Of a stretch of 64,000 bases of DNA, positions 1-12,276 are shown piece by piece; the stretch's first letter is position 1, and each line of letters opens with the position of its first letter. The position numbers and the translations under genes were made by a program. The notes under the pieces were generated by a model, which was given only the letters and a program-made list of their open reading frames with translations, was not told the DNA's origin and ran no database searches. Origin of the DNA: Chlorophyllum brunneum (lineage: Eukaryota > Basidiomycota > Agaricomycetes > Agaricales > Agaricaceae). Location of the stretch: positions 1,612,001-1,676,000 of the forward strand of contig OY756143.1 of NCBI GenBank assembly GCA_963576785.1, read 5' to 3'.

Positions 1-630
1 GTTCCGAGAATCGACATTTGTTGGCACAAGCGGTGCTGTTCTCGCGAATGATAGCTGCTGTTGTTGAGGTGGCGGCTGAGGCGGATGGGGTTGTTGGGGC
101 TGGGTAGAGGGATGATGAGAATGGTGAGGGATGGGTGTCTGCGCCTGAGCATGTTGATGCTGCAGAGGTGGGGGCGCATGTTGTTGGTGTTGGTGTTGTT
201 GCGGATGCTGCTGCTGGGTTTGCTGCATCATCGATTGAGGTGCAGAGGGCGGTACAACACTCGGCTGATGATGGCTAGATACTGGAGGAGGCGGATGGGG
301 AGCATGGTGAGGATGAACAGATTGTGGAAGAGCCTGTTGTTGTGTTTGCTGGGCATGTGGAGGGGCGGCCAGATGTTGATGGTGAGGCGGTTGAGGGTGA
401 CTTGGTTGTGGCCAGGGGCTCTGGGGTGGATGGACAGCAGGATTAGGCGAAGGGTAGGGGTTTCCATGATGTACATGATTCGAAATTTGCTGCTGCTGGG
501 GCTGCTGAGATACCGACTGATGCGAATGGGAAGGTTGGTGATGCGAGGTATGGTGAGCTTGCTGGCTGGGATGCGGAGGCTGAAGAAGGGATGATGGATG
601 TACAGGATGTTGACTCGATGACTGGGCAGG

Positions 631-662
<32 letters not shown>

Positions 663-1623
663 GCTGCTGTTGCTGCTGCTGTGGTTGTGGTTGTTGCTGT
701 GAAGGATGAACGTGAAGGGGGTGCTGCGATGGTGTCGGGTGCGATGCAGTTTGGTGTGGAAGCGACTGTTGATGGTGAGGGGGTTGAGGGGCCTGAGGGG
801 GTTGAGGGGCGTGTTGTGGATGAACTTGTCGCGCTTGCATATAGTGCTGTGGATAACCATTGTATCCAGAGTGACTAGAAACAGGAATATTATGATTCAG
901 CTGCTCCTGCGGTGACGTTACAGCTGAATGAGGAGCATGATTTGGATTAGGGATTTGATGGTAAGGGCTATTTGGGGGAGGTTGGTTTGATGAATACGCG
1001 CCGTATGAATTTGCATAAGCGGTCTGGGAACATTTCGTCTGTGAGTAGACTGGAGGAAATTGGAAGGGACTTACGTGGGAAGGGCGTCCGTCACGAGCAG
1101 CATTTATATTTGTTGAAGGTGGACGAGGCCTTCTAGCTTGAACGGGTGACTGAGGGGGAGCATCCTCGCCACGCACGGCCGGCCCAGTATTCACAGAGCC
1201 CGGAATAGGCGCCATTTGTGCGGACAAAGGTATCCCAGGACGTGCGTAGACGCCATCGTGCTTATTGTATTCGACATTTTGTGCAGTCATATCATGACCA
1301 GCAGAGAGAGGTGGTGAATGCTGCTGAGCTTGAGTCTGAGGTTGGGAGTGCTGGGAGTGTTGAGAGTGAGCTGGCATTCCGCCTTGCACGCCAGCGGACG
1401 AATTCGAGCGGTTCCATTGCACATGGCGAGCAACATGGTCGGGGGCACTCGTGACAAAATCACTGGGGGCGCCGTTATGAGGAGGGACAGCTTCTTGGGC
1501 GTTACCAGGGGGAGGACGGTAAAAATTGAGGTCCTTGAGGGATGGGAGGCGAAGCGAGTCACCACCGGAGTAGTTGTTCAGAGAATAGCGGGAATGTTGG
1601 CCAGCATGTTGGGTTGAAGCCAT
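1..1623 (-). CDS. Gln/His/Pro-rich protein, C-terminus outside window
   Basis: Unrecognised, probably nuclear, low-complexity protein that runs off the left edge. The ATG is at 1623. Exon 1 is 1623-1075 (183 codons), the intron is best placed at 1074-1024 (51 nt, GTAAGT/CCCAG), and exon 2 stays open to base 1. The first 40 residues hold the only ordered-looking part, including the stretch LPSLKDLNFYRPP. The rest is dominated by Gln, His, Pro and Ser, with a pure run of 17 Gln at 681-631. Such composition is common in transcription cofactors and in the linker regions of SP-RING or chromatin proteins, but no domain is visible here, so function is not assigned. A nearer acceptor would give a 36-nt intron, which I consider too short. 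A pyrimidine-rich stretch on the coding strand lies 300-400 bases upstream of the start. Confidence 0.7.
631..681 (-). repeat. CAA/CAG triplet run coding 17 glutamines
   Basis: On the minus strand this is an uninterrupted stretch of CAG and CAA codons: seven mixed codons followed by ten CAA codons. The pure CAA end is a perfect trinucleotide microsatellite and so likely length-variable between strains. It lies in frame inside the Gln/His/Pro-rich protein. Confidence 0.9.
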
Positions 1624-4141
1624 GACAGCACTGACAAAAAGGTCGGTGGACGCTGACAATGAACCTGCAGTGGATCGGCAGGGTTAGAGATTGAGATCAG
1701 AAGGTGATTTCTTTTGAATCTGGGTGTGTTTGTATGTATCTCCCGATGACGACGGATCTTGTAAGCACGATATCTGGATTGGAATAACACATCAATACAC
1801 AGTACAACTTGCAACAACATAGATCACAAACACGATTTAACCGGGCCTGACCGGGTGGGAGAAACGCAAACAACGACGGACACACCCTCGTGGACCTGGA
1901 GGCTGCGTGGCCTGCCCAGGTGGCGGACGGTATGATGGGTAGGGAGGGAGTAAAAAGCGAGAAGAGAGGAGAGGAGGGAAGAGAGAAGGATGATGAGGGC
2001 GAGAAGAAGAGGAGAACGCGCCTGACCAATTCGCCAACTGCACTGCCTGTCTGGGCAATTTCCACCAGCTGGCTTTGGATCTCGCTGTCGGAGCTTGAAT
2101 CGACCCTGCCGCTACTCACTCCAGATCCACCCATCCTCCTCCCTCCAGCACCATAGCACACTGGAACCCTCGATGTCTACCCTCCCCACTCACCTGTTCG
2201 TCGCCCAGACTTAGTGGACCACCGACAAACCGCCCCCAAATCGGTGGTTCTGCTCAATTAGATCGATTACCTATATCTCGTATTACGTACATTGTCTGAT
2301 TAGGTACCCGATTTCACCCCAACTCCGCATCCATTCCCCGAAGCCATCCCCTCCTCCTGTGTTGCTCACTCTCGCTTATTACTGTCTCCAGCTGTGCCAG
2401 CTCGTGTGTGAAAAGCCTTGGTCTACTGAAAAGTTGGATTTTTCATTTATTGTTGAACCAGCCGATCCAGTGGTTCTCCACGTGGAAACCTCGCGTTACG
2501 TTCCTGATCAGATCGTCACACAGGGCCAGCCAGCCGACAGCCCGCATGAGATCATTCCAGATTGAGAGTCCGAACTTATCCCATTCATGTTGCTATTCGT
2601 TTCATCATCCGCAATTGGTCAACGATTCAACTCTATATATAATATATAAAGGTAATGGCCTCGTTATGCGTCGTCCCCAATTGTGAGTTCTCGTTGTATC
2701 CATGTAGGTTCTATAAAGAAGCGGGCCTCCAATACTCGTTCCAGGGCTTTCTTTACTAGGGTTGTATCGGGCATAGGAGTTCTTCCTGAGTAGGGAACGT
2801 AGTCCCATCATTCCATTCAAGATCAGATCAAACCTCGACGTGACACGCCTCAGGTCGTTGAACCTCGTTTTCCGATTCTCAACATCGACACTACCCTCTC
2901 TAATGCTGCCCGTTACTGTTATGAAACAAAACCCTTGTCATACGCCTGTCTAGCTGAGATCAACGGCAGCTGATGCAGGACCAACGATAGATGATGGAAA
3001 GCTAATGAGCGTTGGTTGAATTAACTTTCCCAGGTGGATAGTGAAGTTTTGAAGCTTCTCACCTACAAGATGATTGCCATTGGCCACTATTCCCGGACCT
3101 TCCCGGACCAGTGAGGCGCTGCTGTGACCTCGAGGCAAAACTACATAACAAGTAACCTCAATGCCAACCACAAGAACCAGCTGGTACCTCAAGGTGCTTC
3201 GGACATACATGTTATCAGCGATGGGTCAGTACGACCAACAGCGAACACCCTCTAGGACCATGACCCAAAAGTGAGTGTGATGATGCTCCTGGTACACCAC
3301 TCTGATGTCTTGAACACCTAGAGGAAAGTAATATCCATCCTTGCTTGTATCAATATCTTCATCCTTGTTCCTGGTCTTTGCAAACAGATTGGCACATCTT
3401 CTTGCCAAACGGCCAAATGTTCCAATCAAGCGAACATTCCAACAATCGGGCCGGAGGGTGAGATGCTCTTATTTCCCCCAGAAATACCCCCATCTAGGGT
3501 CAGATTCTACATTCAAATCGTCCTCCATGGATCCGAGGGGTCCAACCCAGGTAACTGCGCCTGCTGCTATCTTTATGATGATTGCCATGATAGCATATGT
3601 CTATCACCCGGACAGTCGACCTCTAGCCCTTGCGATCAGGCCCTACAAAAAACCAACTCAGCCTAGAGTGGTGTCTAGTCCTGAAGTCAAACACCCACAC
3701 ATCCACCTCTTGTCTTGTGCCCGTAGCGTTCCGTCTGATACTGACCTAAGTCGTTGATCTAAAAACCGATCATATCAACGCCTCAACCTCGGTTAGCGGG
3801 TTGTCACCGTTCGTCGATGCACATTGTACAGATACTTTGATGGCCTATATTATATTACCACCTCATTTCTCGACACTGTGGCAACCCAGATTATCACAAA
3901 CATAGTACTGGATCTGAATATCTGGTCTAGTCTGTCTCGGCGCTTACGCCAGGACGCTAAGTATTTGTTGCCGAAAGCATCAGCAAAGTTATTTATGGGA
4001 CCCGATCTCGTCTCAGCCCTGTGAGAAAGCGCTAGGCATCGCGATCAGGAGTGACCGATGGTTGGGCGCGCTGACTTCCTGTTACCACATCGAGTCTTGG
4101 TCTTCACGCTTAGCGGTCCTAGATCTTGAGTACCGACTACT
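1624..4141. other. Intergenic, no supported gene
   Basis: About 2.5 kb between the start of the Gln/His/Pro-rich gene and MED22. Bases 1890-2010 are very purine-rich on the plus strand (pyrimidine-rich on the minus strand), as expected just upstream of a fungal transcription start for the minus-strand gene. Several open frames under 90 codons exist, but none joins into a recognisable protein. A coding-like stretch on the minus strand (3429-2950) is listed as a finding. Confidence 0.6.
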
Positions 4142-4700
4142 ATGTCTGATGTGCCACAGACAGACGTTTCCCGTCCCTCGGCGCTTCCTACAGCCAATCT
4201 GCAGCGCACCGCAACATCTCAATCACTTGTTGACCAGAATTCGGCGGAGTATCTAGACGCTATAGAGGAGGACTGGAATAAGCGTGTGGATATGGAAATT
4301 GAGACTCTTGTAGAAGGAATGGTAGATCTTGTGACTTTGGCTTCGGTGGGTCCTTCCCTATGCCTTCTGGGTATTCTCTTGACAGGGTTCAGATCGGGGG
4401 CAAAGACAAGTTTCGGATCGCACAAGAATCTTTTCAAGCCTCTTCACGTGCAGAATCTATGGTGGGTGTTTTTAAGCGATGCGTGCGAACCTCCTTGAAG
4501 AGCCTACCCAGATACGAGCCGCCAACTCTCTACTGTCGATCACCCACTCCATGAAACTCCTACTACTTCTGTCGGACGAAGCACAGATTGCTCACCGCCG
4601 AGACCTTGAACTCAGAAACGTTCAGAAGGAGCGCGACGAGATCAAAGAAGAAGTCGGGAGCCTCCTCACAGATTTATTGCGTAAATCCCATTTTCAGTAG
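4142..4700 (+). CDS. MED22: Mediator complex subunit 22 (Surf5 family)
   Basis: Small head-module subunit of Mediator, the coactivator that bridges transcription factors and RNA polymerase II. Three exons join in frame: 4142-4345, 4393-4461 and 4512-4700, giving 153 residues, a usual size for Med22. The introns are 47 and 50 nt, with GTGGGT donors. Recognition rests on the helical core: YLDAIEEDWNKRVD near residue 40, then FRIAQESFQASSRAESM and the RAANSLLSITHSMKLLLLLSDE segment, ending in a charged coiled-coil tail (LRNVQKERDEIKEEV). Splicing at these sites restores the family pattern across both junctions. The gene converges with the membrane-protein gene, leaving 127 bases between stop codons. 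Confidence 0.9.
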
Positions 4701-4827
4701 GCGCCATATGTACATCACTGTGGTGATCGACTCTTCCTCAGTTTTCCGTGGATTTAAATAGCACACAATATAGCAGATAAATAGTACCAGATCGAACGCA
4801 GTCCGACCTGACCAAGAAATACAGAAT

Positions 4828-6462
4828 CTACGCGTCAATACTTGTTAATCCCGTCATCCCTTCCAGGGCCGCATCATGCATCCGGCGAGCCCTCATTCTA
4901 TTTTCTTTCAGCCGTTCCAGGCCATACTCGATGCTTTTCATCTGCACCTCCAATGGAATACTCTCACCAACCAACCCTGGCGTCGCCACTCTCTCCCTTA
5001 GATCCTCCATGTCCTCACTCAAAGATTGCAATGTCTGCAATGTCGCCGTAACGTGCATCCTTGCCTGGTTCCTATAAGTTCCGACATTTTTGAGGATGAC
5101 GAGATTCTCGTTGAAGTTTTTCACCTCCTTCCTATTCCCGCCCAGTATCGTCCAGAGTTGCGCGAGTAGTTCCTCCCGATCACCTTTCACAGCTACAACT
5201 TCCCGTGAAGCGAGCTCATGCAATGCGCCTAAACGTTCCTCCAGCTCGTTCAAGTTCTCGATGTTAGTCTCGGCTTCCAGAATCAAGCGCGAAATTTGGG
5301 TCGAAAGTGTGCTCATGGCATCGTTGAAGGTGGAAGTCATTATCTGGTGTTTGCGTGACACTTTCCAGGGAATCAGACCGTCGAAGGAAAAGACGGGTTT
5401 CCTGTCATTTGCTCGTTCAATTGTTCGAAGCGCATGGTCATTGACCGCCATGATACTTTGAAGATTTGGTATCAATTCCCTGTACGTGATAGAAAAGAAA
5501 AATACTCACATATCCACGGATCCACCAACTTTGGAATGCAGTTTATGCAGACGCTTTCCTGTCTTCTTAGCGTCCTGGACAAAGTCCGAGAGCATTCCAG
5601 CCAGGAGATCTTTCGACCGCAGAGTACTGATGCGAACCAAAGTAATAAGGTCCGAGGTTGCCATTTCTGCCTTCTTGACCTCGAGTGACAGAGCTGAACC
5701 TCCGCTTGCCTCGTCCAACAATTGTTCAAATGTCTTCGTCTGAGCCTCCACCAGTACAGGGTAGTTAACGTTCTGAGGAGGGGGGGCTATAGGGCGACAC
5801 ATAATCGACGATGAGATGAAGGGAACCCAGCAAACGGGAGCAAAGGCAGCCCGAAGCGTTTGGGATACCGACAACAGAATCCAAGCTAATAGCCAGAGGA
5901 AGAGGACGAGGCCTAGAGGTTTTCGAAGGAGCGACAGCGCCGTCCGAACGACATCGAAGACGTACCACCCCCCGAACAAGACACCCTCTACCGCGCTCTC
6001 GACTAGATCTCCCGCTGAAATTGTCGGCACACTGGGCCGTTTGGCTGGTGGGGTAGTATGATGATTGGTTTGTTCCCTGCACAGAACCTCTAGGCTAGGC
6101 ACGTTCTCCTGAGGAGTAATGGATCTCTGTTTCGTCGGTGTTTGCGCCGGACTGCTTATAGCCACTGAGGCTGCCACCAGCTTTCGGCTCGGCGTACAAC
6201 TGTTGCCAACTCGTTTGCGTCTACGAGGGTTCGTGCTCAATTGACGTCGAGCCGTGGCCGTGTTTGTAGTGTCGTGCTGGACTTGTATCGTGTCCGTGTC
6301 GCCTTCCTTAGGCACATCAGACACGTCCTCCCAAAGGTTCTCATCGTCAGAAGAATCGGCACCTCCTGTTTGCACAGTGCTGGCGTTGGAGGGTGGCTTG
6401 CCGTTGGAAAAATGACGCATTGCTCGCGTTCTTGATCTTGTACTGCGCGATGGGGTTGACAT
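4828..6462 (-). CDS. Unrecognised single-pass membrane protein with coiled coil
   Basis: I do not recognise the family. The start is the ATG at 6462, opening with MSTPSRSTRSRTRAMRHFS; an upstream in-frame ATG at 6558 exists but precedes less typical sequence. Exon 1 is 6462-5510 and exon 2 is 5455-4828, separated by a 54-nt intron (5509-5456, GTGAGT/AAAG). A 30-nt alternative ending at 5480 is also in frame but too short. The product is 526 residues. The N-terminal 170 residues are basic and Ser/Thr-rich, one hydrophobic segment (GLVLFLWLLAWILLSVSQTL) lies near residue 210, and the C-terminal half is helical and heptad-like. This topology suits an organelle-membrane or nuclear-envelope anchor with a coiled-coil domain, but that is inference only. 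Confidence 0.75.
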
Positions 6463-7577
6463 GATAGTGGGTACCTCTTGAAAAGCTAGGAAGTTCAACT
6501 TTGTGCTAATTCTGAGCGTGACATGCGGCTGAGGGCTGGAAGTAATGGCTTTGATCATGCCTCGAGGTGGTCATCACGTGTATATTGGCAGCTTCATGAT
6601 TTCACCAAGTATGATCGTCTAAGTATAGCATATAGGGCCTGGCTGGTTCTTTTTATTTTATCTTATTTACCAGCACGGCGAGTAATAGATAATAATTCGG
6701 TAGCCTGTAACTTTGGAACACACGACGAGGTTACAACCAGGGAAAGTTCTTCAGGGCCTCGACACTTCAGAAGCATATCTCAACTCAACAGAAAACACAT
6801 TCAGGAAGACCATGCAAAAGAGAATAGGTACCAGATAGTTTGGGGGTCGATCTCTGTTGGCCTTTGCGCCCCCCCAGCCTGGTCCGGATTGGCCCCACCA
6901 AAGGCCTGGACTATACGTCTACCCAAACATTTTGGAAATTAAAGTTCGGTATACTCAATCATGAGACGGCTAAAGAGCATGGTCCATTCCAGAAAGTAAA
7001 GAATAACATGGCAGTGTTCCAGAATGGGCAGGGCAGTCATACATTTGCATAAGTCGTGATGTGATATGGTATCTATAGGGGGAACTTCGAAAGAACAATG
7101 TCTGTTCAAAGCGAAAGTGTGGCGATGTGGTTATGGTACTGCGATCCCGGTAAAGACAACAAGGCGAAAGACAATAAGAAAGAGTCACAAGGCACAGCGT
7201 GTTTCCATTTTAGGTCCATCAATTTCATCGCTCTCGTCGGATTACGCATCCACGTGCGATCCATCAGCCTTTCACTCGCCCAAAGACAATAAGAAGTCCT
7301 CCCGCAAATATGCCCGGCTCTGTGCTCGACTTTTCACTCTTTTCCTCTCCTAGCGCCATCGACGCAATACCGCTGAGTGTGTTCTCCGTCCTTGATTCTC
7401 TGGTTTTTCCGTTTTCCGAGTAAATTTTGTGGTCATTGGCGGCCATTTACCCTCCATTCGGCTTCACAAACAGAAGTGAGTCGTCAAGTGCATATGTTTG
7501 TATCTCTCACTGAATATAGGATAGCATTGCGAGAGCGAGCGCCTGGAGTAAGGGCCCACTGATACCACCAATCCACA
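6463..7577. other. Intergenic region between divergent genes
   Basis: 1.1 kb separating two divergently transcribed genes, so it must hold both promoters. I see no gene in it. Open frames are short and overlap in several frames. A pyrimidine-rich stretch occurs near 7320-7460, close to the plus-strand gene start. Confidence 0.5.
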
Positions 7578-9964
7578 ATGTCTACCTCATGCAATGAGTA
7601 TCCAGTACGTTCGTGGGTCCGCCTCTTCATAACGACATCCTGACTATACTTCAGCATATGATGGGAGATGACGATGGTCCTCTCGCAGCGGACGTGAGCC
7701 TTGTTCCACAGTCACACTCCCTTTGTCCCTAAGTCTCTTTATCATTTAGCACTACAAGAGAGCTGTTCTTCGGGCAGCTCCCAATCGATTCGCAATTGAG
7801 TTTCTCCCAGCTTCCAAGGTAGGGGGAGGTACAAGCTATAGTTATGGCATGCGCGTGTCTCCTATCAGCCGCGGCGATCGATTCTCAATATCTTCCAATG
7901 GCTCAAATTCTGAATACGACGTCTGGCGGCGGTGGGAAGACTGTTTATGGTTTCAGGATGGTCTTGAGATCGAGTATAAGCGCTGTGCGAGGCAGAAGCG
8001 CCAACGCCTTCTGCAGGGAAAAGGAGTGAAGAAGAATGGTTTCTACCTTCAGGACCAAGCTTCGTCCTGGGAATCCCTACCACCGGGTCCTGACCCCAAT
8101 TCTGTTGCGCAAGATATTCATGACTATATCCCCAAGCTAACAAAGCGTGGAACGATCTTTCGAGCGAGTACGGCTACTATCGAACAACGCAACACCGAGC
8201 TTCAAGCCTTCGTCGAGGCTCTGTTCGGGGAGGATCAGCCCGCCCTTATCAAGGAGATGAGGTCCACGAGACTTGTCACTGACTTCTTTGGGTATTGGCA
8301 CCGCGACGCTGACCTGGCTTCCAAGAAACAAAAGGCTAAGGCTCGGGAGTCTCGTGAATCGTTGACACCAAGCATATTCTCCTCCTATTTCTCAACCTCT
8401 TCGACACCAACACTTTTGGAGATCCCAACTGCTAAGTCTCCAAAATCGCTTCCCCCCTCCCCTATCAAACGACCTTTCCTCCGCCCACGATCGTCAATGT
8501 CAACAGAGCGACCTCGCTCCGTTGCCTCTTCGAATATCACGGAGCCATCCACGTCAATTACCCCTCCCGGAAGAGCAGGCACTGACTCTTTTGCAAATTC
8601 CTTGACTTCATCTATTTCCACCGTCCGGCGTCGCGCCCTTTCCGTTACGTCTTCCGATTCCTCCATTTCATCGGATGACCGTTCCGATAACGGTTATGCT
8701 CCCGGAAATCCCAGAATCGTTGAAGAGGTTCCAGTCATATTTGGCCATAACCCTCAGCAGCATATCAGTAATGTATCTCGACCTAGTTCTATGCTAGGTG
8801 CTCTACCAGAGGAACATGACGATGTGGCTACCCCTTTGAAGCCGCAAGAACAGCCCGTGCCCCTCAGGAAAACGATGGCCCATAGCCCGGCCGGCTTGAA
8901 TCAGCGCAGAAACCGTAGTGGTCAAGTCTTCGTCTCACCTCCGGTCATCCTATCTTCAAATGAACGCCCTCAGCCACCAATCAATGCTGCCGGTAAGTGT
9001 CTTCAAATTGCACATATGCTGACACGGCCTGATCACTTTTAGACCGATCCGTCCGCGAGTCCTGGGCCAGTATCGATTCGACCTCTACCTACCTTGCGGG
9101 TCTTGACATCGGACTGCCAACTTCTCCCACTGGTTATCGTCAATCAATGGCGAGCATTAATACATTCATGACCACCGACTCCGCAGAAGCTGTCCTTCCC
9201 CGTACACCTGTATCTGCTGTGCGTGGACCAGCCGACCAAAGAGACTCGACACGTGCAAATCTCCGTGTATCTGTGCCGGTTTCCTTGTCAGATTTTGATA
9301 TGTATCCTGAAATTCCTGAGGATGATGACATCGGTTCATTATGTGGTATGTGCCTTCGAAGTGTCATGACGGGGCTCCGCTGAACACTGCCGTAGATGCA
9401 TTTCCAAGGCCTGCCTCCTTTATTCCCGAAAGACCCGAGACACCCATCGCACAGGCTACATTGCCGCGTTCCAAGGCACCAGAACCCTATCTTCCAGTCC
9501 CACCGTCACCAACCACTTCCATTTCAACCACATTCTCTTCGGTAACTGCTTTGTCAACATCAACTGCAACTTCTGTTTCCACGGTTGCTACAACCTCAAC
9601 TTCCTCCTCGGGGAATGGCAACACACTCTCCATCAAGGCCGCACTGAACAACTCGATTATCATGCTCCGCGTTTCTCGTGATATCGAGTTTACGGAGCTT
9701 CGCCAACGTATTTACAGCAAGTTTATTGGACAAGAGGGCGTTCCGTTGTCGAAGGAGTTCACAGTCGCGGTGGTTGTCGCGCAGATGAACTCGCCTATCG
9801 CACAATTGCGCGAGCCTGACGGCATAAGGAAGCGTTTCACGTCGGTCACTTGTGTAGATAATCCCGAAATGCGGATTGTTGACTCGCAGGGTGATTGGGA
9901 GACGGTAGCGTACTCGACTGAGGGAACGAAGCTAACACTTCGAATCCTCGATACCCCCACTTGA
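7578..9964 (+). CDS. Unrecognised fungal protein, PB1-like C-terminus
   Basis: Five exons join in frame: 7578-7604, 7655-7693, 7750-8992, 9043-9345 and 9396-9964, giving 726 residues. The first two exons code only 9 and 13 residues, but the frames fit and the donors and acceptors are canonical. Residues 25-190 look folded: a Trp/Tyr-rich block (WRRWEDCLWFQDGLEIEYKR), then a helical part ending near FFGYWHRD. The middle is a long Ser/Thr/Pro-rich linker. The last 110 residues (from SIKAALNNSIIMLRV to TLRILDTPT) resemble a PB1 fold: basic first strand, a helix with FTELRQRIYSKF, and a terminal strand. If so, it would be a scaffold in a polarity or oxidase-type signalling complex, but this is a shape-based guess. 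The 3' flank has an inverted repeat at 10246-10280. Confidence 0.8.
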
Positions 9965-10504
9965 AACCACTTCAAGCTTTAGACGATTATTTTTCCCTTT
10001 GACGCACACTTTTATATTCTTATCACCTCTTGCGATCGTTACGACCACTGCCACGGATTCTTTTCTCTAACACCTTCATTGTCTCCGGATATCCTTATCG
10101 TTTTGACTTTTGTTCTTTAAATGCCACTGCCAGTGAGATCCCATTTACCTGGACAGATGCTCTTTTGCATACTCTTCGACCTTCTCCTAATTGACCCAAT
10201 TGTGTTCGGAACGCATTATTTCAATTATACATTTGTAACTTAGAATGAGTGATACTACAGTAATGCCAATGTATCACTCAACTATTGGGTTGTCTGGCCA
10301 GCTGCATGTCTTGCTGGAGTGATGTCGTTCCTTCTTTCGTCGCAGCTTAGCCGATAACGTGATTACTGAATGAATTTAGTTGAACAACTGAGTTGGGAAA
10401 GTGGAGGGGAGCCCTGTTTCATAAACTTTGGGCGATTCTCTGCCATATGTTTTGTGGCTTTGGCCCTGGCGTTTTGATCCTACTGTTTGCATTGAGTCAT
10501 GACT
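9965..10504. other. 3' flank and spacer with one inverted repeat
   Basis: No gene seen. The AT-rich downstream flank of the PB1-like gene contains a perfect 10-bp inverted repeat (10246-10255 against 10271-10280) with a 15-nt loop. The duplicated F-box block begins at about 10505. Confidence 0.5.
10246..10280. repeat. 10-bp inverted repeat with 15-nt loop
   Basis: TGAGTGATAC at 10246-10255 is perfectly repeated as GTATCACTCA at 10271-10280. It lies about 280 bases after the stop codon of the PB1-like gene and 220 bases before the duplicated F-box segment. It could fold as an RNA hairpin in a 3' UTR or be a miniature-element remnant; no target-site duplication is visible. Confidence 0.6.
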
Positions 10505-10596
10505 GGGACCTTTGATACATTCTGTGCAGTGAGTGTATGGGTTCACGGAACTACGGTGTGGTGGCTGGGCATAAATTCTACCGCAAAGGTCACTGG

Positions 10597-11550
10597 ATGG
10601 ATTCTGAAGAACAGGTCAGTTGCTTGGGGCGGGTTTTGCGTAGGCCTAGCTAACAACTATGCTGAATCTGTTGATATATCAGTTTGCAGAGGATATCTCT
10701 GGGGCGCTCCATGGAAAAGATCTTTGGGATTCAGAGGAGGTAGAGGAGAGTGAAAATTATGGCGACTACTATGGGCCTGACTATGATGCAAGCAAAGCTA
10801 GCCGCGAAAAGTGGGTAGTGCCTTCCGCGAGGGTAAAGAAGAGTCTTGACTATTCAACAGAGGAATTGAGGCGTTAAACAACTATGTCCTTGTGCGCCCT
10901 TGTGAGTCTGCTTAAGATGGCGTTAACAAAGACAGTAATACGTTGGTTTGCCAAGAGCTACCGAGGGAGTCGGGAAATTGAGTGCGAGGGCGTAGGGCGA
11001 GAAAGATTTCTTATCAACTTCTCCGTATTTCTGGTAGTGCAACACCTCGGAGGGATTATGTGGGTTTACGAGCATCCTGGTGTGTTTCCTGTTAAGGGGG
11101 CCGGCAGGCTGGATCGATGGCTGCCGCCACCGGTTCATTCTGTCATGGTTGGACTGGAGTGTGTGTCTGGGTCCCCAGGTCGGCCTCTCTCCTGGATCTT
11201 TCACCTGAATGATTCTTGAAAATCTCCCACCCGAGGACGTATTGCATTTCGTCTGTTGCACGAGTTTGGTGTGTCGGCGTTTCCGTGTGTGCATTGGCAA
11301 GTGCGCTTATTCGTGAATTCGGCGAGAGCGGCCATGGTACTTACCTGTTGGTCCTATTGAATGCAAAAACAAGTTGAGCGCTGGGAACGAGGATACGCGT
11401 CAACACGATCTCTAAAGGAGTATAGCGTGGTTTGCGTATCGTTTGGCTTGCAAGAAGCCTACAAACATGAGGAGCAGAGAAAGGATATGGAGGACTGTAT
11501 TGCAGGTCAGGGGTTTATTGGAAAGTAGCGGGGTATTGTCGGATTTGTAG
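10597..11550 (+). pseudogene. Decayed copy of the 44.5-45.9 kb F-box locus
   Basis: This block is clearly homologous to 44527-45892. Both begin with an exon reading MDSEEQ, share the same GTCAGT intron, and continue with a second exon containing DISGALHGKDLWDSE and YDASKASREKW. This copy is broken. One missing base near 10865 shifts the frame into a stop at 10875-10877 (compare GAGGATATCGAGG at the other locus). Two internal stretches, roughly 100 and over 200 nt, are absent after about 10940 and 11050. The F-box part (about 11135-11400) also lacks bases. Sequence identity resumes between gaps, up to the old stop region near 11548. It therefore looks like an ageing duplicate of a lineage-specific family, not an independent gene. 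Confidence 0.8.
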
Positions 11551-12276
11551 GCGAGGTTCCTTGCCTATGCGCCTGTCCGCAAGTTCTTCAACTCATAAAT
11601 TGCTGGGTTTATGAAAGTGGGACATAAAACGGCGTTGCAGGCAAGTAGGTCCTATGAGAGCGGTGGTTGATCCTGACGATTTGGAATCGGTATGAAAGGA
11701 TTGATGACGAAGAGGACGTCAACGAAAAGAGTGCGTATCGCTATGGTCATGGGGGTATAGCCAAGGAAAAGGGGGGCGCCAGACCATTGACCACATTGTT
11801 GGCAGACTGAAAATAGATATTGCATGTGTACACTCAGGCGTCCTAATTGAGCGTTCGTGGTTATAACCAAGTAAGTCGGGTGGAGATAACGTTCTTCTTC
11901 GGGTGTCCTTCCGACATCAACAGGATTGCTAATCGAGTCGAGGTAGATCCGAGAAAAGGTAAACTTGGGATTGGGAATGACAATGGATTGTGGGCTTGGG
12001 TTCGGTGGGCTCTTGAAGGGTGACGGACACAGATGGGTGTAGTCAGGAGTGATAGTGATAAGAGATAAGCAGTAGTGTGATGTGTAGAATGCTGGACCTC
12101 GATACGGCGAAGGCTGGATGAAGTTATTTGAGGGCTGGAATTCCCATGGGGATGGAATAAAAGAGCAGGGTCCAAAGGGACAGACCTGCTCACGTGAGAT
12201 GACATCGAGAATCGCGGAGGAGAGTCCGGCACAGGCGCCTCGGCGTCCCCGCTCTCTTCGCCTCCTGTCTCTCGCC
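11551..12276. other. Intergenic, promoter of the transporter gene
   Basis: No gene supported. A 213-codon open frame on the minus strand covers 12293-11652, but it has no recognisable protein character and overlaps the transporter start; it is treated as chance. A CT-rich stretch immediately precedes the ATG at 12277. Confidence 0.5.

Noticed and set aside
228..860. Minus-strand open frame with a poly-Asn run
   Set aside because: It is a frame-shifted reading of the glutamine-rich exon; the Gln frame has a clean start, intron and continuous reading to the window edge.
1697..2161. 154-codon minus-strand frame upstream of the Gln-rich gene
   Set aside because: It lies in the pyrimidine-rich promoter and leader; its composition (Ser/Phe/Pro from CT-rich DNA) is what such DNA gives by chance.
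5480..5509. 30-nt intron in the membrane-protein gene
   Set aside because: Too short for splicing here; the in-frame acceptor at 5456 gives a normal 54-nt intron.
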